Origin: a gamma proteobacterium endosymbiont of Lamellibrachia anaximandri
Lineage (GTDB): Bacteria > Pseudomonadota > Gammaproteobacteria > Chromatiales > Chromatiaceae
DNA: 64,000 nucleotides
Direction of reading: 5' to 3'
Assembly (NCBI GenBank): GCA_016756855.1
Contig: JAESPD010000006.1
Location: 1-64,000 of the forward strand
The position numbers and the translations under genes are program-made. Positions within the stretch are counted from its first letter, which is position 1. Each line of letters opens with the position of its first letter. Positions 20,226 through 29,183 of the stretch are shown here, piece after piece. Below the pieces are notes generated by a model. That model was not told the DNA's origin. It saw only the letters and a program-made list of their open reading frames with translations, and did not search any database.

Positions 20226-20758
20226 CAGACTTCAGGTCCCTGTTGAACAGACTCAGTCAAGGCAGCATTGACGCCGACGAGCTGATCAAGCAGTTGTCCA
20301 GAATTGCCGAAGAGACCCCGGAGCAGATCCCCGCACTGATTGAGGCGATTGACGAAGGCTTTCGCGCAGGACATCTGCCACCCCAGATCCACGCCATAAT
20401 GCTGGCCCGGATCAAGAGACCTGCCCCCGCCGATGCGGAAACTCCGGCGCCACCTTCCGGCGTTGCCGAAAATAGCCCCCAGGACGAGAAGACCCACATC
20501 ATCGACAGAGACGACGATGCAACCCTGGTAATCCCCCGTCCCGGCAAAGAACCTGTAATCGACGACGAGGCAACGCGGGTCGTCACCCGTCCAACGCCCC
20601 CCCCCTGTCGACGACGAGGCCACCAGGATTGCCACCGGGCATACAACCCCGCCCACCTCACCTTCCCAGACCTCCAACACTCCCTCCTGGGGCAGTACCA
20701 GCGGCATGGGAACCACCACCGCATCACACCGGATCAGCCACGAACCCGAGGTGGGTGA
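20222..20758 (+). pseudogene. ppkA: N-terminal part of PpkA, separated from the kinase by a frameshift
   Basis: As read, this frame encodes 178 residues. The first ~125 make sense: a helical domain (LLNRLSQGSIDADELIKQLS) and an acidic linker. After the nine-C run at 20597-20605 the frame becomes unnatural (CRRRGHQDCHRAYN). Reading one base on instead gives PPPVDDEATRIATG, an echo of the VIDDEATRVVTRP just before it. That frame runs unbroken into the kinase at 20706. With eight C the two pieces form one 1,438-residue protein ending at 24539. The start is an ATGA overlap with pppA, which supports this as the true ppkA start. The split may be a real mutation, a slippery switch or an assembly error. 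Confidence 0.85.
20597..20605 (+). other. Nine-cytosine homopolymer at the ppkA frameshift
   Basis: The run spans 20597-20605 and falls exactly on codon boundaries, encoding PPP in the upstream frame. Loss of one C joins the upstream and kinase frames. Poly-C tracts of this length are known sites of slipped-strand mispairing, and also of sequencing error. Confidence 0.85.
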
Positions 20759-23700
20759 CATCCTCAACCAGCGTTTCGAACTGGTGGAGGAGATCGGCCG
20801 CGGCGGCATGGGGGTGGTCTTCAAGGCCCTGGACCAGCGCAAGGTCGAGGCGAAGGACCGCCATCCCTACGTCGCCCTCAAACTGCTGAACGAGAGCTTC
20901 AAGCAGCACGCCGCCTCCCTGATGGCGCTGCAACGGGAGGCGCGCAAGGCCCAGGATCTGAAACACCCCAACGTCATCGGCATCTTCGACTTCGACAAGG
21001 ACGAACACGGCAACTACTTCATCGCCATGGAGTTCCTCGAAGGCAGCCCCCTCGACAAGGTCATCAAGAAGCTGCGCGGCACCGGCATGCCACCGGAGCA
21101 GGCGCTGAAACTGATCACCGAGATGAGTCTGGCGCTGGGGGCCGCCCATAACCACAAACCGGGCATCATTCACTCCGACTTCAAACCCGGAAACGTCTTT
21201 CTTACCCAGGATGGCGAGGTCAAGGTGTTCGATTTCGGTATCGCCCGGGCGGCCAAGCCGAAGATCCCCCAAGCGGGCAGCGATGTCACCGCCTTCGACG
21301 CCAGCACCCTGGGGGCGCTTACCCCCACATACGCCAGCCTGGGAATGCTGGAGGGCCAGGACCCCGATCCCCGGGACGACATCTATGCCCTGGCCATCGT
21401 CGCCTATGAACTCTTCACCGGCGGTCGCCCCTTCGGTCGTCTGCCCGCCACGGAAGCGAAAGGCAAGGGACTACGCCCGGAACGGGTCAAGGGGCTGAGC
21501 CGGCGCCAGTGGAAGGGGCTGCAGCGGGGACTGGCTTTCGAACGTGAAGAGCGCACCCCCAGCGTCGAACAGTTTCTCGACGAAATGACTCCGAAGAGAT
21601 CCCGACTGCCGCTGATTGCCGGGCTCTCGCTCGTGGGTGCCGGACTGCTGGGCTGGCTGCTGGTGCCGGATTATCTGGAGAAGCAGCGCGCAACCGAACT
21701 TGCAGCTCAGATTGAGCGCGCCAAGCTTGCCCAAATCCCCCTGCTGCTGGAAAACGCCACCGAACTCAGTCCAGAATCCCAACGGTTATTATCCGCCAAG
21801 GCGGTGACCCGCCTTATCGGCATCATCAACCAGGGTACCCAGAATCAGGTTCGGGAGGGCCTGCGGGTAACAGAGGAACTCCCTCCTGCTCAGAAGCGCG
21901 AGGTGATCTCCAGCGCCCGTGAGGCGATCCTCACCTATTACATCAGTCTGGCTGACGCCGCCTTCGCCCCCCAGGAGGGGAGCTATGATTATGTCGCTGC
22001 AGAACGGCAGATGGCCCTGGCCGGCGCCCTCTTTACCGATTCGGTCCAGGTCTTCCGCACCACCCAGCGTATGGAGGATGCCCGCAACGACCTGCTCAAT
22101 CGCCTGGATAGCCGTTTTAACGAAAACCTGACCGCCGGGCGTCTGCTGCCCGATCCGGTGATGGATGATATGGCAGATGTTCTCGGGATCCTGCGCCAGC
22201 TCGATCCCGAACATCCGCTGCTCACTGACCCACGTCTCGCCAATGCCTACAGCCAACAGGCAAGCGATCTCCTGACGAAAAACAAGGTAGACCGTGCCGC
22301 CATCCTAGCGGAAACGGGTCTGAAACAGTTCCCTGACGACATAGCGCTGGAGAATCTGGCGGCCAGAATCCATCTGATGCGCAATAAAGAGGAGGCCCAG
22401 GCCCTGTTGGTCGACCTGCATCGGGATCTCAAACAGCGGCTCCCCGGGATCGACACGCTCGATGGCTACCGGGAACTGGAAAAACCACTTCAGCAGCTAC
22501 GCTTGATCCAACCCGGCGACCCTCTGCTCAGCCAGGCTGAAGCGGGTTTGCGCAAGTTGCTTCAGCCGCAGCTTGAACGCCTGATTGCCCTGGAAGCATG
22601 GGGTGAGGCCAATACCCTGTTGAAACAGTTTACCGGTCAACTCTCCAGCGACTATATGCGGGGGCAGCAGAAACGTCTGCTCGACGGTAAACGCGCCCCG
22701 GAACTGCTGGCTCAGGAGATCGCCGAGCGCAAACAGATCATCGAACAGTTGACTGCCGGGGCAAAATTCACTGCTGCCTGGGAACAGAAACTGGAGACTG
22801 CATTGAACAGTCTCAATAACCTGATCGAGGCTGATGATCCCTGGCTCGGCAAACAGAGAGAGAAAATCGGCCGACTCTACCTGCAACAGGCAGAGAAAGA
22901 GCGTAGCACCGACCAGTTCGCCAAGGCCGACGCACTGTTGAGTCAGGGCAAACGTTTCGCGCCAACCATGACGAACCGTTTCAAGACGGAACGCGACCTG
23001 CTGACCTCTGCAGAATCAGCCTGGGAGCAAGGGAACAGGGAGCGCATCCGGCTGGCCCGGGTAGAGGGTGCCAAACAATCCCTGCTCACCCAAGCCAAGG
23101 CAAACGACGTCACCCAAGCCAGCAAGACGTTACAGGAGTTGCAGCAGGAATTACCGGCGGATGATCCTTTTCTTCAGGTCACCGGCCCCCAGGCCATCGC
23201 TGGAGCCTATCTCCGTCTTGCAAAGCGGCGGGCAAAGAGAGAGGACTTTACCGCAGCCATCAAACTGGTTCGCCACGGACTAACGATTGCACCGGAAATG
23301 CCGGAACTTACCGAAAAACTGGGGGATTTTCAACGCAAAGTCGAATTTCAAAAGGTTGGCCAGGCATTGAAAAAACAGCCACCGAAAAAACTTTACGCAC
23401 AAGAAGCCGAGTTACAAAAGCTACAACAAAAATACCCCGAGCAGTACCCGGTGGCCGAGAAAAAATATGTCGCGCTGCTCATCAAGCGTATTGAAAACGC
23501 AAAGGATCCAGCAATTGCCACTTCCTTTCTCACGGCGGCCAGACAACTCTTTCCCGATAACCGGGCATTAACCAAAGTTGTGATCGCCAAGCCGCCCAAA
23601 CCATCAATTATTGCCGCACGCGGTTTAGCAGCAGTCGACGCCGGACGTCTCAACGAGGCCCAAAAGCTGTTACAGGAGGCAAAGAAAAAGGAGTCGGGAC

Positions 23701-24539
23701 ACCCTGATCTGGCACGCCTCGAAAAGTCCCTGAAGGCACGCAAGGAACAGGCAAAAAATACCTTTTCCCAACACCAGACAGCACTGAAGGCGAAGGATCG
23801 CAAACAGGCCATCGCCAAGGTGGAACAGGCGATCGAACGCTGGAACGACAATGCCACCTTCAAGAAAAAACTGAAGGCGTTACAACAGCCCGCCTCCACA
23901 GACCGCTGCAATCCCAAATATGCCGGTTACGGTAAACGCAGCAGCAAGTTCCGCTGTTACGATCTGCTGGACGGCAAGCAGCGCGGCCCCATTCTGGTGG
24001 TGGTACCGGCCGGGGCAGGAAACGCCACGCCCTACGCCATCGGCCGCTACGAGATCTCCGTCGGCGACTACAATACCTATTGTCGGTTGAGCGGCAAGTG
24101 CCAACCCCGTTCAGGCAAGAACACCAAGCTGCCTTTGAACAATGTCTCACTGCAGACGGCCCAGACCTATGCCAAGTGGCTGAGCGGGAAGACCGGCCGC
24201 ACCTACCGGCTGCCGCGGGAGGATGAATGGCTGCACGCCGCCAAGGCGAAGGGACGTCAGCCCGCCGGTTCAGACTTCAATTGTCTGCTGCTCAGTGGTG
24301 GTTCGGTGGTCAAGGGTGGCGCGCCCATCGAGGTCAATGTGGCGCCCCAGAACGCCTGGGGCCTGTTCAATTTTGTGGGCAACCTGCAGGAGTGGGTAAA
24401 CAGTTCAAACGGGACCAAGGTCAGGGGCGGCCATTTTAACTCACCGGCAGACACCTGCAGTATCAACCTCAGCCAGAAGCATGGGGGTAGCGCCGACAAG
24501 GTGACTGGGTTCCGGCTCCTGCGTGAGATCAAAGGGTAG
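20706..24539 (+). CDS. ppkA: T6SS Ser/Thr kinase PpkA with periplasmic coiled/TPR-like region and C-terminal TagR-like (FGE-fold) domain
   Basis: Numbering is from the ATG at 20706, which is probably internal to the full gene. The kinase domain spans about 22-295: glycine loop EIGRGGMGVVFKA, lysine K59 in VALKLL, catalytic loop HSDFKPGN with D158 (HSD instead of HRD) and DFG 176-178. A single transmembrane helix follows (about 302-321), then roughly 730 residues of charged helical repeats, and a formylglycine-generating-enzyme-fold domain from about 1060 (VVPAGAGNATPYAIGRYEIS; YRLPREDEWLHAAKAKG; GLFNFVGNLQEWV; GFRLLREI). Known: PpkA phosphorylates the FHA protein to activate T6SS, and TagR, a separate periplasmic FGE-fold protein in Pseudomonas, stimulates PpkA. 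Here that domain appears fused to the kinase. It is followed after 3 bases by another TagR-like gene. Confidence 0.9.
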   Translation: MGTTTASHRISHEPEVGDILNQRFELVEEIGRGGMGVVFKALDQRKVEAKDRHPYVALKLLNESFKQHAASLMALQREARKAQDLKHPNVIGIFDFDKDEHGNYFIAMEFLEGSPLDKVIKKLRGTGMPPEQALKLITEMSLALGAAHNHKPGIIHSDFKPGNVFLTQDGEVKVFDFGIARAAKPKIPQAGSDVTAFDASTLGALTPTYASLGMLEGQDPDPRDDIYALAIVAYELFTGGRPFGRLPATEAKGKGLRPERVKGLSRRQWKGLQRGLAFEREERTPSVEQFLDEMTPKRSRLPLIAGLSLVGAGLLGWLLVPDYLEKQRATELAAQIERAKLAQIPLLLENATELSPESQRLLSAKAVTRLIGIINQGTQNQVREGLRVTEELPPAQKREVISSAREAILTYYISLADAAFAPQEGSYDYVAAERQMALAGALFTDSVQVFRTTQRMEDARNDLLNRLDSRFNENLTAGRLLPDPVMDDMADVLGILRQLDPEHPLLTDPRLANAYSQQASDLLTKNKVDRAAILAETGLKQFPDDIALENLAARIHLMRNKEEAQALLVDLHRDLKQRLPGIDTLDGYRELEKPLQQLRLIQPGDPLLSQAEAGLRKLLQPQLERLIALEAWGEANTLLKQFTGQLSSDYMRGQQKRLLDGKRAPELLAQEIAERKQIIEQLTAGAKFTAAWEQKLETALNSLNNLIEADDPWLGKQREKIGRLYLQQAEKERSTDQFAKADALLSQGKRFAPTMTNRFKTERDLLTSAESAWEQGNRERIRLARVEGAKQSLLTQAKANDVTQASKTLQELQQELPADDPFLQVTGPQAIAGAYLRLAKRRAKREDFTAAIKLVRHGLTIAPEMPELTEKLGDFQRKVEFQKVGQALKKQPPKKLYAQEAELQKLQQKYPEQYPVAEKKYVALLIKRIENAKDPAIATSFLTAARQLFPDNRALTKVVIAKPPKPSIIAARGLAAVDAGRLNEAQKLLQEAKKKESGHPDLARLEKSLKARKEQAKNTFSQHQTALKAKDRKQAIAKVEQAIERWNDNATFKKKLKALQQPASTDRCNPKYAGYGKRSSKFRCYDLLDGKQRGPILVVVPAGAGNATPYAIGRYEISVGDYNTYCRLSGKCQPRSGKNTKLPLNNVSLQTAQTYAKWLSGKTGRTYRLPREDEWLHAAKAKGRQPAGSDFNCLLLSGGSVVKGGAPIEVNVAPQNAWGLFNFVGNLQEWVNSSNGTKVRGGHFNSPADTCSINLSQKHGGSADKVTGFRLLREIKG

Positions 24540-24542
24540 GCC

Positions 24543-26453
24543 ATGAGCGACACGCAGCCCAAAATCAGACTACGGCAACTGGCACGGGAATTTGCCGAGG
24601 GCCATATCGACCGGGAGAGCTATCGCGCCCATCGTGCCGGGTTGTTGGATGCCCTGTCTCCAACGGACAAACCGACACCTGTTTCAGGTACACCGGCACC
24701 CGCCTCCGCCAGCCGTTCCGTCCTCCCCCTCGCTGCCGCTGCCGGTAGCCTGATACTGTTGGCGGGGGCCGGACTGTTTCTCCTCTTTACCGGAGATGAC
24801 GAACCCATTTCGACACCGCCTGTTTTGCCGGTTGAAACACAACCGCTTCCACACCTGGCGATTCCAGAAACGGAGAAAACACTGGTGGCGGCGCTAAGGG
24901 CATTCGTGCTCTCGGACGACTGGCGTGAGGAGAGCCGGGAGCGACTTCTGCAAGAGTGGCAAAACCGGGGGACACAGGCTAAAGCGGCGGCGAGATCATC
25001 ACGCTGGTTCCGCGACCTGGAAACTGATTTCCAGTCGCGGCTTGAGGAGGAACGCGGACTGGCCACCGGCAGAAATGGGAAGATGGTGAAGTCGCTATTG
25101 GATTTTGGTCGCCGACTGGAGCTGCAACACGACATCGAGGAGAAAGTGCCGATCGTCGTACCAACCGCGAAGGAGAAACCCCGCCCGGTTTCCCCCTCCC
25201 CGATCCCTGTTGAAAAACCGGCTCCCAAAGCTGCACCCAAGCCTGTGACCACGGTAGTGCCGAAACAGAAGACGGCATCATCCATCGAAGCTCCGATCAA
25301 ACAACCACTTGTCAGCGAGCCGGTGAAACAGAAACCCGAAGAAAAACCGGCAGCCTCCCCCTCACAGAAACAGTCAGAAAATGTGGAAATACCCGTTCCA
25401 CCGGGGTGTCGTCCAAAGTATTCCAGCCGCCATCGGCTTCAGTGCCGGGATCGTCTGCAATCAGGCGAAAACGGACCTTGGCTTGCAGTACTTCCTGGTG
25501 GACTTTTTGTCATGGGCAGCAGCGATAAACCGCAGGAAAGACCAGTACACCAAGTCAACATCGCCTACCCTTTCACCATCTCAACCCATGAGGTCACTTA
25601 CAGGGAGTACAGCAAGTTCTGCCGGGCGACAAACGGAGAGTGTCCCGAACAGCCCTGGAATCGTGATGCTCTTCCTGTAGTCAACGTCAGTTGGGACGAC
25701 GCCAAACGCTACACAGCCTGGCTCTCGAAGCAGACAGGCAAGGGGTATCGCCTGCCCACCGAAGCGGAGTGGGAGTATGCGGCGCGGGCAGGCAGCACCG
25801 GCTCCTATCCCGTAGCCGAAACCGATCTCGGCAGTTATGCCCACTACGCCCGGCACGGCAACGAGGACTCACCGCAAGCCGGCAAGCCACAACGTACCAA
25901 TCCCAACGCCTTCGGCCTGTTCCACATGGCCGGCAATGTTCGGGAATGGGTGTTGGACAGCTGGCATGAAAGTTACATCGACAGCACGAGCGATGGTAAA
26001 CCCCGTTTCGATCCCGACTCGAAACGGCGTGTGGTACGCGGAGGCAGTTATAGCGACTCAGCCAGTGCCCTGCGTTCATCTGCCAGGGGTGCCCCGCCCC
26101 AAATCCAAACTGATCGCTATACCGGTTTTCGTGTCGTTCGGGATATCTACCTCAAACCCGACCGGGTTGACCTGGAGAGATGGGGAGACTGGTGGCTGTC
26201 ACAGCAGGACACAGCCCACTATACGGTTCAACTCTTTGCCCTCAACCGACTGGACAAACTGGAAGGTCTCATGGAGCGCCATTCAAACCTGACCATAAAG
26301 GTTGTCCGCGCGAACGATAAAGATTTCAAATACCGGATTCTTTACGGGCTCTTCTCAACAATAAACTCCGCCGAGGAAGCTTTCAACAAACTGCCAGAAA
26401 CACTACGCAAACAGGTACCCCGTCTGGTGATCAAGCAGATTGGTGAGTTGTAG
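24543..26453 (+). CDS. TagR-like FGE-fold protein with C-terminal SPOR-like domain
   Basis: The 636 residues comprise a short cytoplasmic head, one transmembrane helix (about residues 58-80, VLPLAAAAGSLILLAGAGLF), a Pro/Lys-rich periplasmic linker, an FGE-sulfatase-fold domain (PGGLFVMGSSDKPQERPVH; NVSWDDAKRYTAWLSKQTGK; YRLPTEAEWEYAARAG; GLFHMAGNVREWVLDS; VVRGGSYSDSASALRSSARG) and a C-terminal domain resembling SPOR (YTVQLFALNRLDKLEGLMER; IKVVRANDKDFKYRILYGLF). The cysteines used by true formylglycine-generating enzymes near RGGS are absent, so sulfatase activation is unlikely. A sensory role with PpkA is inferred from position (3 bases after ppkA) and from Pseudomonas TagR. A SPOR domain would place it at septal, denuded peptidoglycan. 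Its TAG stop lies in a REP-like element. Confidence 0.85.
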   Translation: MSDTQPKIRLRQLAREFAEGHIDRESYRAHRAGLLDALSPTDKPTPVSGTPAPASASRSVLPLAAAAGSLILLAGAGLFLLFTGDDEPISTPPVLPVETQPLPHLAIPETEKTLVAALRAFVLSDDWREESRERLLQEWQNRGTQAKAAARSSRWFRDLETDFQSRLEEERGLATGRNGKMVKSLLDFGRRLELQHDIEEKVPIVVPTAKEKPRPVSPSPIPVEKPAPKAAPKPVTTVVPKQKTASSIEAPIKQPLVSEPVKQKPEEKPAASPSQKQSENVEIPVPPGCRPKYSSRHRLQCRDRLQSGENGPWLAVLPGGLFVMGSSDKPQERPVHQVNIAYPFTISTHEVTYREYSKFCRATNGECPEQPWNRDALPVVNVSWDDAKRYTAWLSKQTGKGYRLPTEAEWEYAARAGSTGSYPVAETDLGSYAHYARHGNEDSPQAGKPQRTNPNAFGLFHMAGNVREWVLDSWHESYIDSTSDGKPRFDPDSKRRVVRGGSYSDSASALRSSARGAPPQIQTDRYTGFRVVRDIYLKPDRVDLERWGDWWLSQQDTAHYTVQLFALNRLDKLEGLMERHSNLTIKVVRANDKDFKYRILYGLFSTINSAEEAFNKLPETLRKQVPRLVIKQIGEL

Positions 26454-26480
26454 GGTGTGGTGAGTAAAACGAACCACATC
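26450..26480 (+). repeat. REP-like palindrome overlapping the TagR-like stop codon
   Basis: GTAG (26450-26453) is followed by GTGTGGT (26455-26461), a loop, and ACCACAT (26473-26479), a 7-bp stem with one G-T pair. The TAG of the head is the in-frame stop of the preceding gene. It lies between convergent genes and may also act in transcription termination. Confidence 0.65.
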
Positions 26481-26515
26481 AGAGGTGCTCACCGATGATG
26501 TTTCGGCAAATCAGA

Positions 26516-27295
26516 CTAGAGGAGTGGCCCCTGGTCAGGATTCGCAGCGCCACCGTCGGTCTGGGCTTCCCGGCGTTCGATCTCCGTCTTCAGACTATGT
26601 ATGCCGCTGCCATAGCGTAGCGATCCGGTGAACTGGGGGAATTCACGCCGGTGGCGCTGAATCAACGGGGCATTGGTGCCAAAGTAGTAGCGCAGCCCAA
26701 GGAAATAGTAGCTGTAGTCACCCTCACCCTTGGCTGCACCACCCAACAGTGTCAGCTCCGGTAAACGGTCCAGGGCTGGTTGCAGTTCAAAACCCAGTTG
26801 TGCCATCGCCTCGCCATCGACCTGAGCCGCCCCGGCATTCAGAGAGAGAATATCTATCGGGTAGAGATCCAACCCGGCAAACAGATTGACCTTCTTCTCC
26901 ACATCTCCATTCTGGTACTCGGCACTGCCGCTGAAGGTGGTGATTGATGTGTACCATTTTCCATTCAGCGCGTAGCGGTTGAGTCCGTTCCCCTTCCAAT
27001 TCATGCGGGATGCGTTGGCGTCGAGCAAGCCGACCTCGGGATCGTGCCAATAGAGATGCATACCGAAGCCGGTCATGCTGGAATCTGCCACCTCACCCAA
27101 GGCACCGTCCAGCTGGATGGAAAAGGGGCCGGAAAGACCGAAGTGATAGTTACCTCCGATCACATGGGCGGTTTCGGAGTCGAGTTCTCCACCCATGTAG
27201 TCGAGCAGACCGTTGGAACGTGGAATTTCATCGGCGTGTACCGCTTGGCTCAAGAAACCAAAAACGGCGATGAATAATGATAGCTGGCATTTCAT
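26516..27295 (-). CDS. Exported beta-barrel-like protein of unknown function
   Basis: The 259-residue protein has a clear signal peptide (residues 1-21, ending AVHA before DEIP). The mature part has alternating hydrophobic/polar strands rich in Gly, Tyr and Asn (GNYHFGLSGPFSIQLDGALG; GMHLYWHDPEVGLLD; YSYYFLGLRYYFGT), typical of a small outer-membrane barrel. There is no motif I recognise. It faces the T6SS operon convergently with only 62 bases between, and lies divergent from the TIR gene. The last ~40 residues (RREAQTDGGAANPDQG) look disordered. Confidence 0.7.
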   Translation of the reverse strand: MKCQLSLFIAVFGFLSQAVHADEIPRSNGLLDYMGGELDSETAHVIGGNYHFGLSGPFSIQLDGALGEVADSSMTGFGMHLYWHDPEVGLLDANASRMNWKGNGLNRYALNGKWYTSITTFSGSAEYQNGDVEKKVNLFAGLDLYPIDILSLNAGAAQVDGEAMAQLGFELQPALDRLPELTLLGGAAKGEGDYSYYFLGLRYYFGTNAPLIQRHRREFPQFTGSLRYGSGIHSLKTEIERREAQTDGGAANPDQGPLL

Positions 27296-27519
27296 GGCTC
27301 AAGTTTCCAATAGGACAGAAAAATAGGGCAAATTCTCACTTGGTCAATTGTATGCCTCATTCGAGGCAATAGACAAAGGTATTGTGACGCGTTCAACAGA
27401 TGTTAAGGTACTCATTTCTCAATATGAAGATTTATTGACCATTCGCCAGGGACAGGGTTGAGGCTGCCTAACTTATCGCTTTCAAGTAATCACGAATTGG
27501 CCATCCACACGGAGTTTGC
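27296..27519. promoter_or_regulatory. Divergent promoter region before the TIR gene
   Basis: This AT-richer 224-base spacer lies between two divergent genes. It contains a small hairpin, TGCCTC (27353-27358) and GAGGCA (27363-27368), around ATTC. I see no consensus promoter I would defend. Confidence 0.3.
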
Positions 27520-29139
27520 ATGAAAGATAGGGAAGCGTCCCACCTTGTGGGGGAGATCTACCGTAGTACGCTCCCGACGTGGGAGGACGTCCAGCGCGAC
27601 GGCCTGAAGGGCCATACCGACACGCATATTGAACTTGTTCGCGATGGCAGCTCTGTCCTCCCTGTTATCTTCCTGCAGCGTCCGCAAAGATTTTCTGCCA
27701 CCATCGACGAGTCAACCCCATGCACCGTGGTTGTAGACATCGTCACGGTACTCAACCTGACCGAAATCTTCGGCTGCATTGTCCCGGTGCTCTGGGACGG
27801 CGAAGAGGCGCGGTGGGAAACGATCCACCTGAGTCTGTTCCCGATCAGTGAACATGGGGAGGTCGATCCGGCATCACGCACGCAAGCAGCGCTGTCACGC
27901 GAGATCCTACGTAGCTTTGGCGAGAAGAGTCCTGCCTGCGGGCTCGTGGTATTCGACGGAAATGGGCAGGTGATTCTTGCCCGGCGCGTACCAATAGGGC
28001 GGGAGCAGCGCGAACGCATTTCCGAGATCGACGAAGTTGTCTCTTTCCTAAGCGACTACAACCTTGTGCACGATGGCCTGAGGCTTCGAGCGGCCGAGGA
28101 CGCTTATCGGGCGATCTTCTGCTACGCGATCGAGTTTCCAATTCCAAGCATCGTTCCGTCTACCCGATCGCTGTTGGTCAGCGGGGCAATGATTCGTGCG
28201 CTGCGCGTCGACAACGGCCGTCTGATCGACAGAAAGAGCCCTGCCTCCCTCAAGGAGACCGAGCCTCGACATGACCTCTTCATATCCTACTGCCATCTCG
28301 ATACCGACGCTGCGCATCACATTGCATCCTGGATCAGGCAGGTCTGGCCGGACACGAGGCTCTCCATCTCGGATCCAGACGACGTTCAGCGCGCGGAGGA
28401 GGATGCGAACTACTTCTTCAAGGATGCGCGTCATTCGAAAGCACTGCTCTACATCGCAACACCAAACAGTATCGGCCGACCCGTCGTCAGCCAGGAGATC
28501 GGAAACAATGCGCATAAACCCATCGTCACGGTTGTCCTTGGCGATCATACGGCGGAGCGTCTCGCTGAGTATCTTGCCACAAACCCGTTCCTCAACCTTG
28601 ATCGCGAAGGGACGGTGGTACTCGATAGGGTGGAGAGCTGGCGACGGTGCGGGCAGCTTCTGGCGCAGGCCATGGAGATGAATCCAACGGCATGGATCAC
28701 TCCGCCCCAGGTCACTGTACCGCCCGAGGACATCGAGGGCCGCAAGGCCGCCCAGCAAGCCTACGGCATTGACGACTGGGAGCGTATCAAGTCGCGACGG
28801 AACGAGCAGACCGAGGAGGAAGCCGGGCACATCGTAGACGATTTCCTGAACTTGCTGCTCAAGCAGGACAGGATCTTGGCGCCTGCCCTGCAAACGCCAA
28901 GCCCGCGTTCCAGGCTCATCCTGCTTCTGGAGATCTTGGGCGAACCCCAGCTCTGGCTTTCAATCACAGACCTGGTACCGGCGCTGGTCGATGACGAACT
29001 GGTCAGCCTCTTAAAGAAGAAGCTCGCTCTAAGGCGGCTCAACGAAGAAGAGGCAGCCGCTCTTCAGCTCGAGCAGATTCTGTCCGCTGTTCGTGCACAA
29101 ATCCAGCTCTGGGATCACCGCTTGAATAAGAACTTTTAA
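27520..29139 (+). CDS. TIR-domain protein with a C-terminal helical adaptor-like domain
   Basis: The 539-residue protein starts at ATG 27520 with CGGAG upstream. Residues 1-245 are an N-terminal region I do not recognise. A TIR domain follows (about 251-345), beginning HDLFISYCHLD, with LLYIATPNSIGRPVVSQEIG; E326 sits where catalytic TIR NADases carry their glutamate. After a linker the last ~70 residues (about 474-535) form a helical domain, SRLILLLEILGEPQLWLSIT then DLVPALVDDELVSLLKK. That domain is repeated, as a stand-alone protein, by the next gene. TIR proteins are known in bacteria as NAD-degrading immune effectors or signal-nucleotide producers, and sometimes as secreted effectors. 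No signal peptide or transmembrane helix is visible. Defence is the likelier role by domain architecture, but this is inference. Confidence 0.8.
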   Translation: MKDREASHLVGEIYRSTLPTWEDVQRDGLKGHTDTHIELVRDGSSVLPVIFLQRPQRFSATIDESTPCTVVVDIVTVLNLTEIFGCIVPVLWDGEEARWETIHLSLFPISEHGEVDPASRTQAALSREILRSFGEKSPACGLVVFDGNGQVILARRVPIGREQRERISEIDEVVSFLSDYNLVHDGLRLRAAEDAYRAIFCYAIEFPIPSIVPSTRSLLVSGAMIRALRVDNGRLIDRKSPASLKETEPRHDLFISYCHLDTDAAHHIASWIRQVWPDTRLSISDPDDVQRAEEDANYFFKDARHSKALLYIATPNSIGRPVVSQEIGNNAHKPIVTVVLGDHTAERLAEYLATNPFLNLDREGTVVLDRVESWRRCGQLLAQAMEMNPTAWITPPQVTVPPEDIEGRKAAQQAYGIDDWERIKSRRNEQTEEEAGHIVDDFLNLLLKQDRILAPALQTPSPRSRLILLLEILGEPQLWLSITDLVPALVDDELVSLLKKKLALRRLNEEEAAALQLEQILSAVRAQIQLWDHRLNKNF

Positions 29140-29183
29140 TCCAGGTAGACTCTGGACGAACGTCCAAACCGGAGGAAAGCGTG

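Noticed and set aside
24543..26453. Functional formylglycine-generating enzyme / sulfatase activator
   Set aside because: The fold is right, but the cysteines expected near the RGGS motif are missing and no sulfatase is nearby. A TagR-like role fits better.
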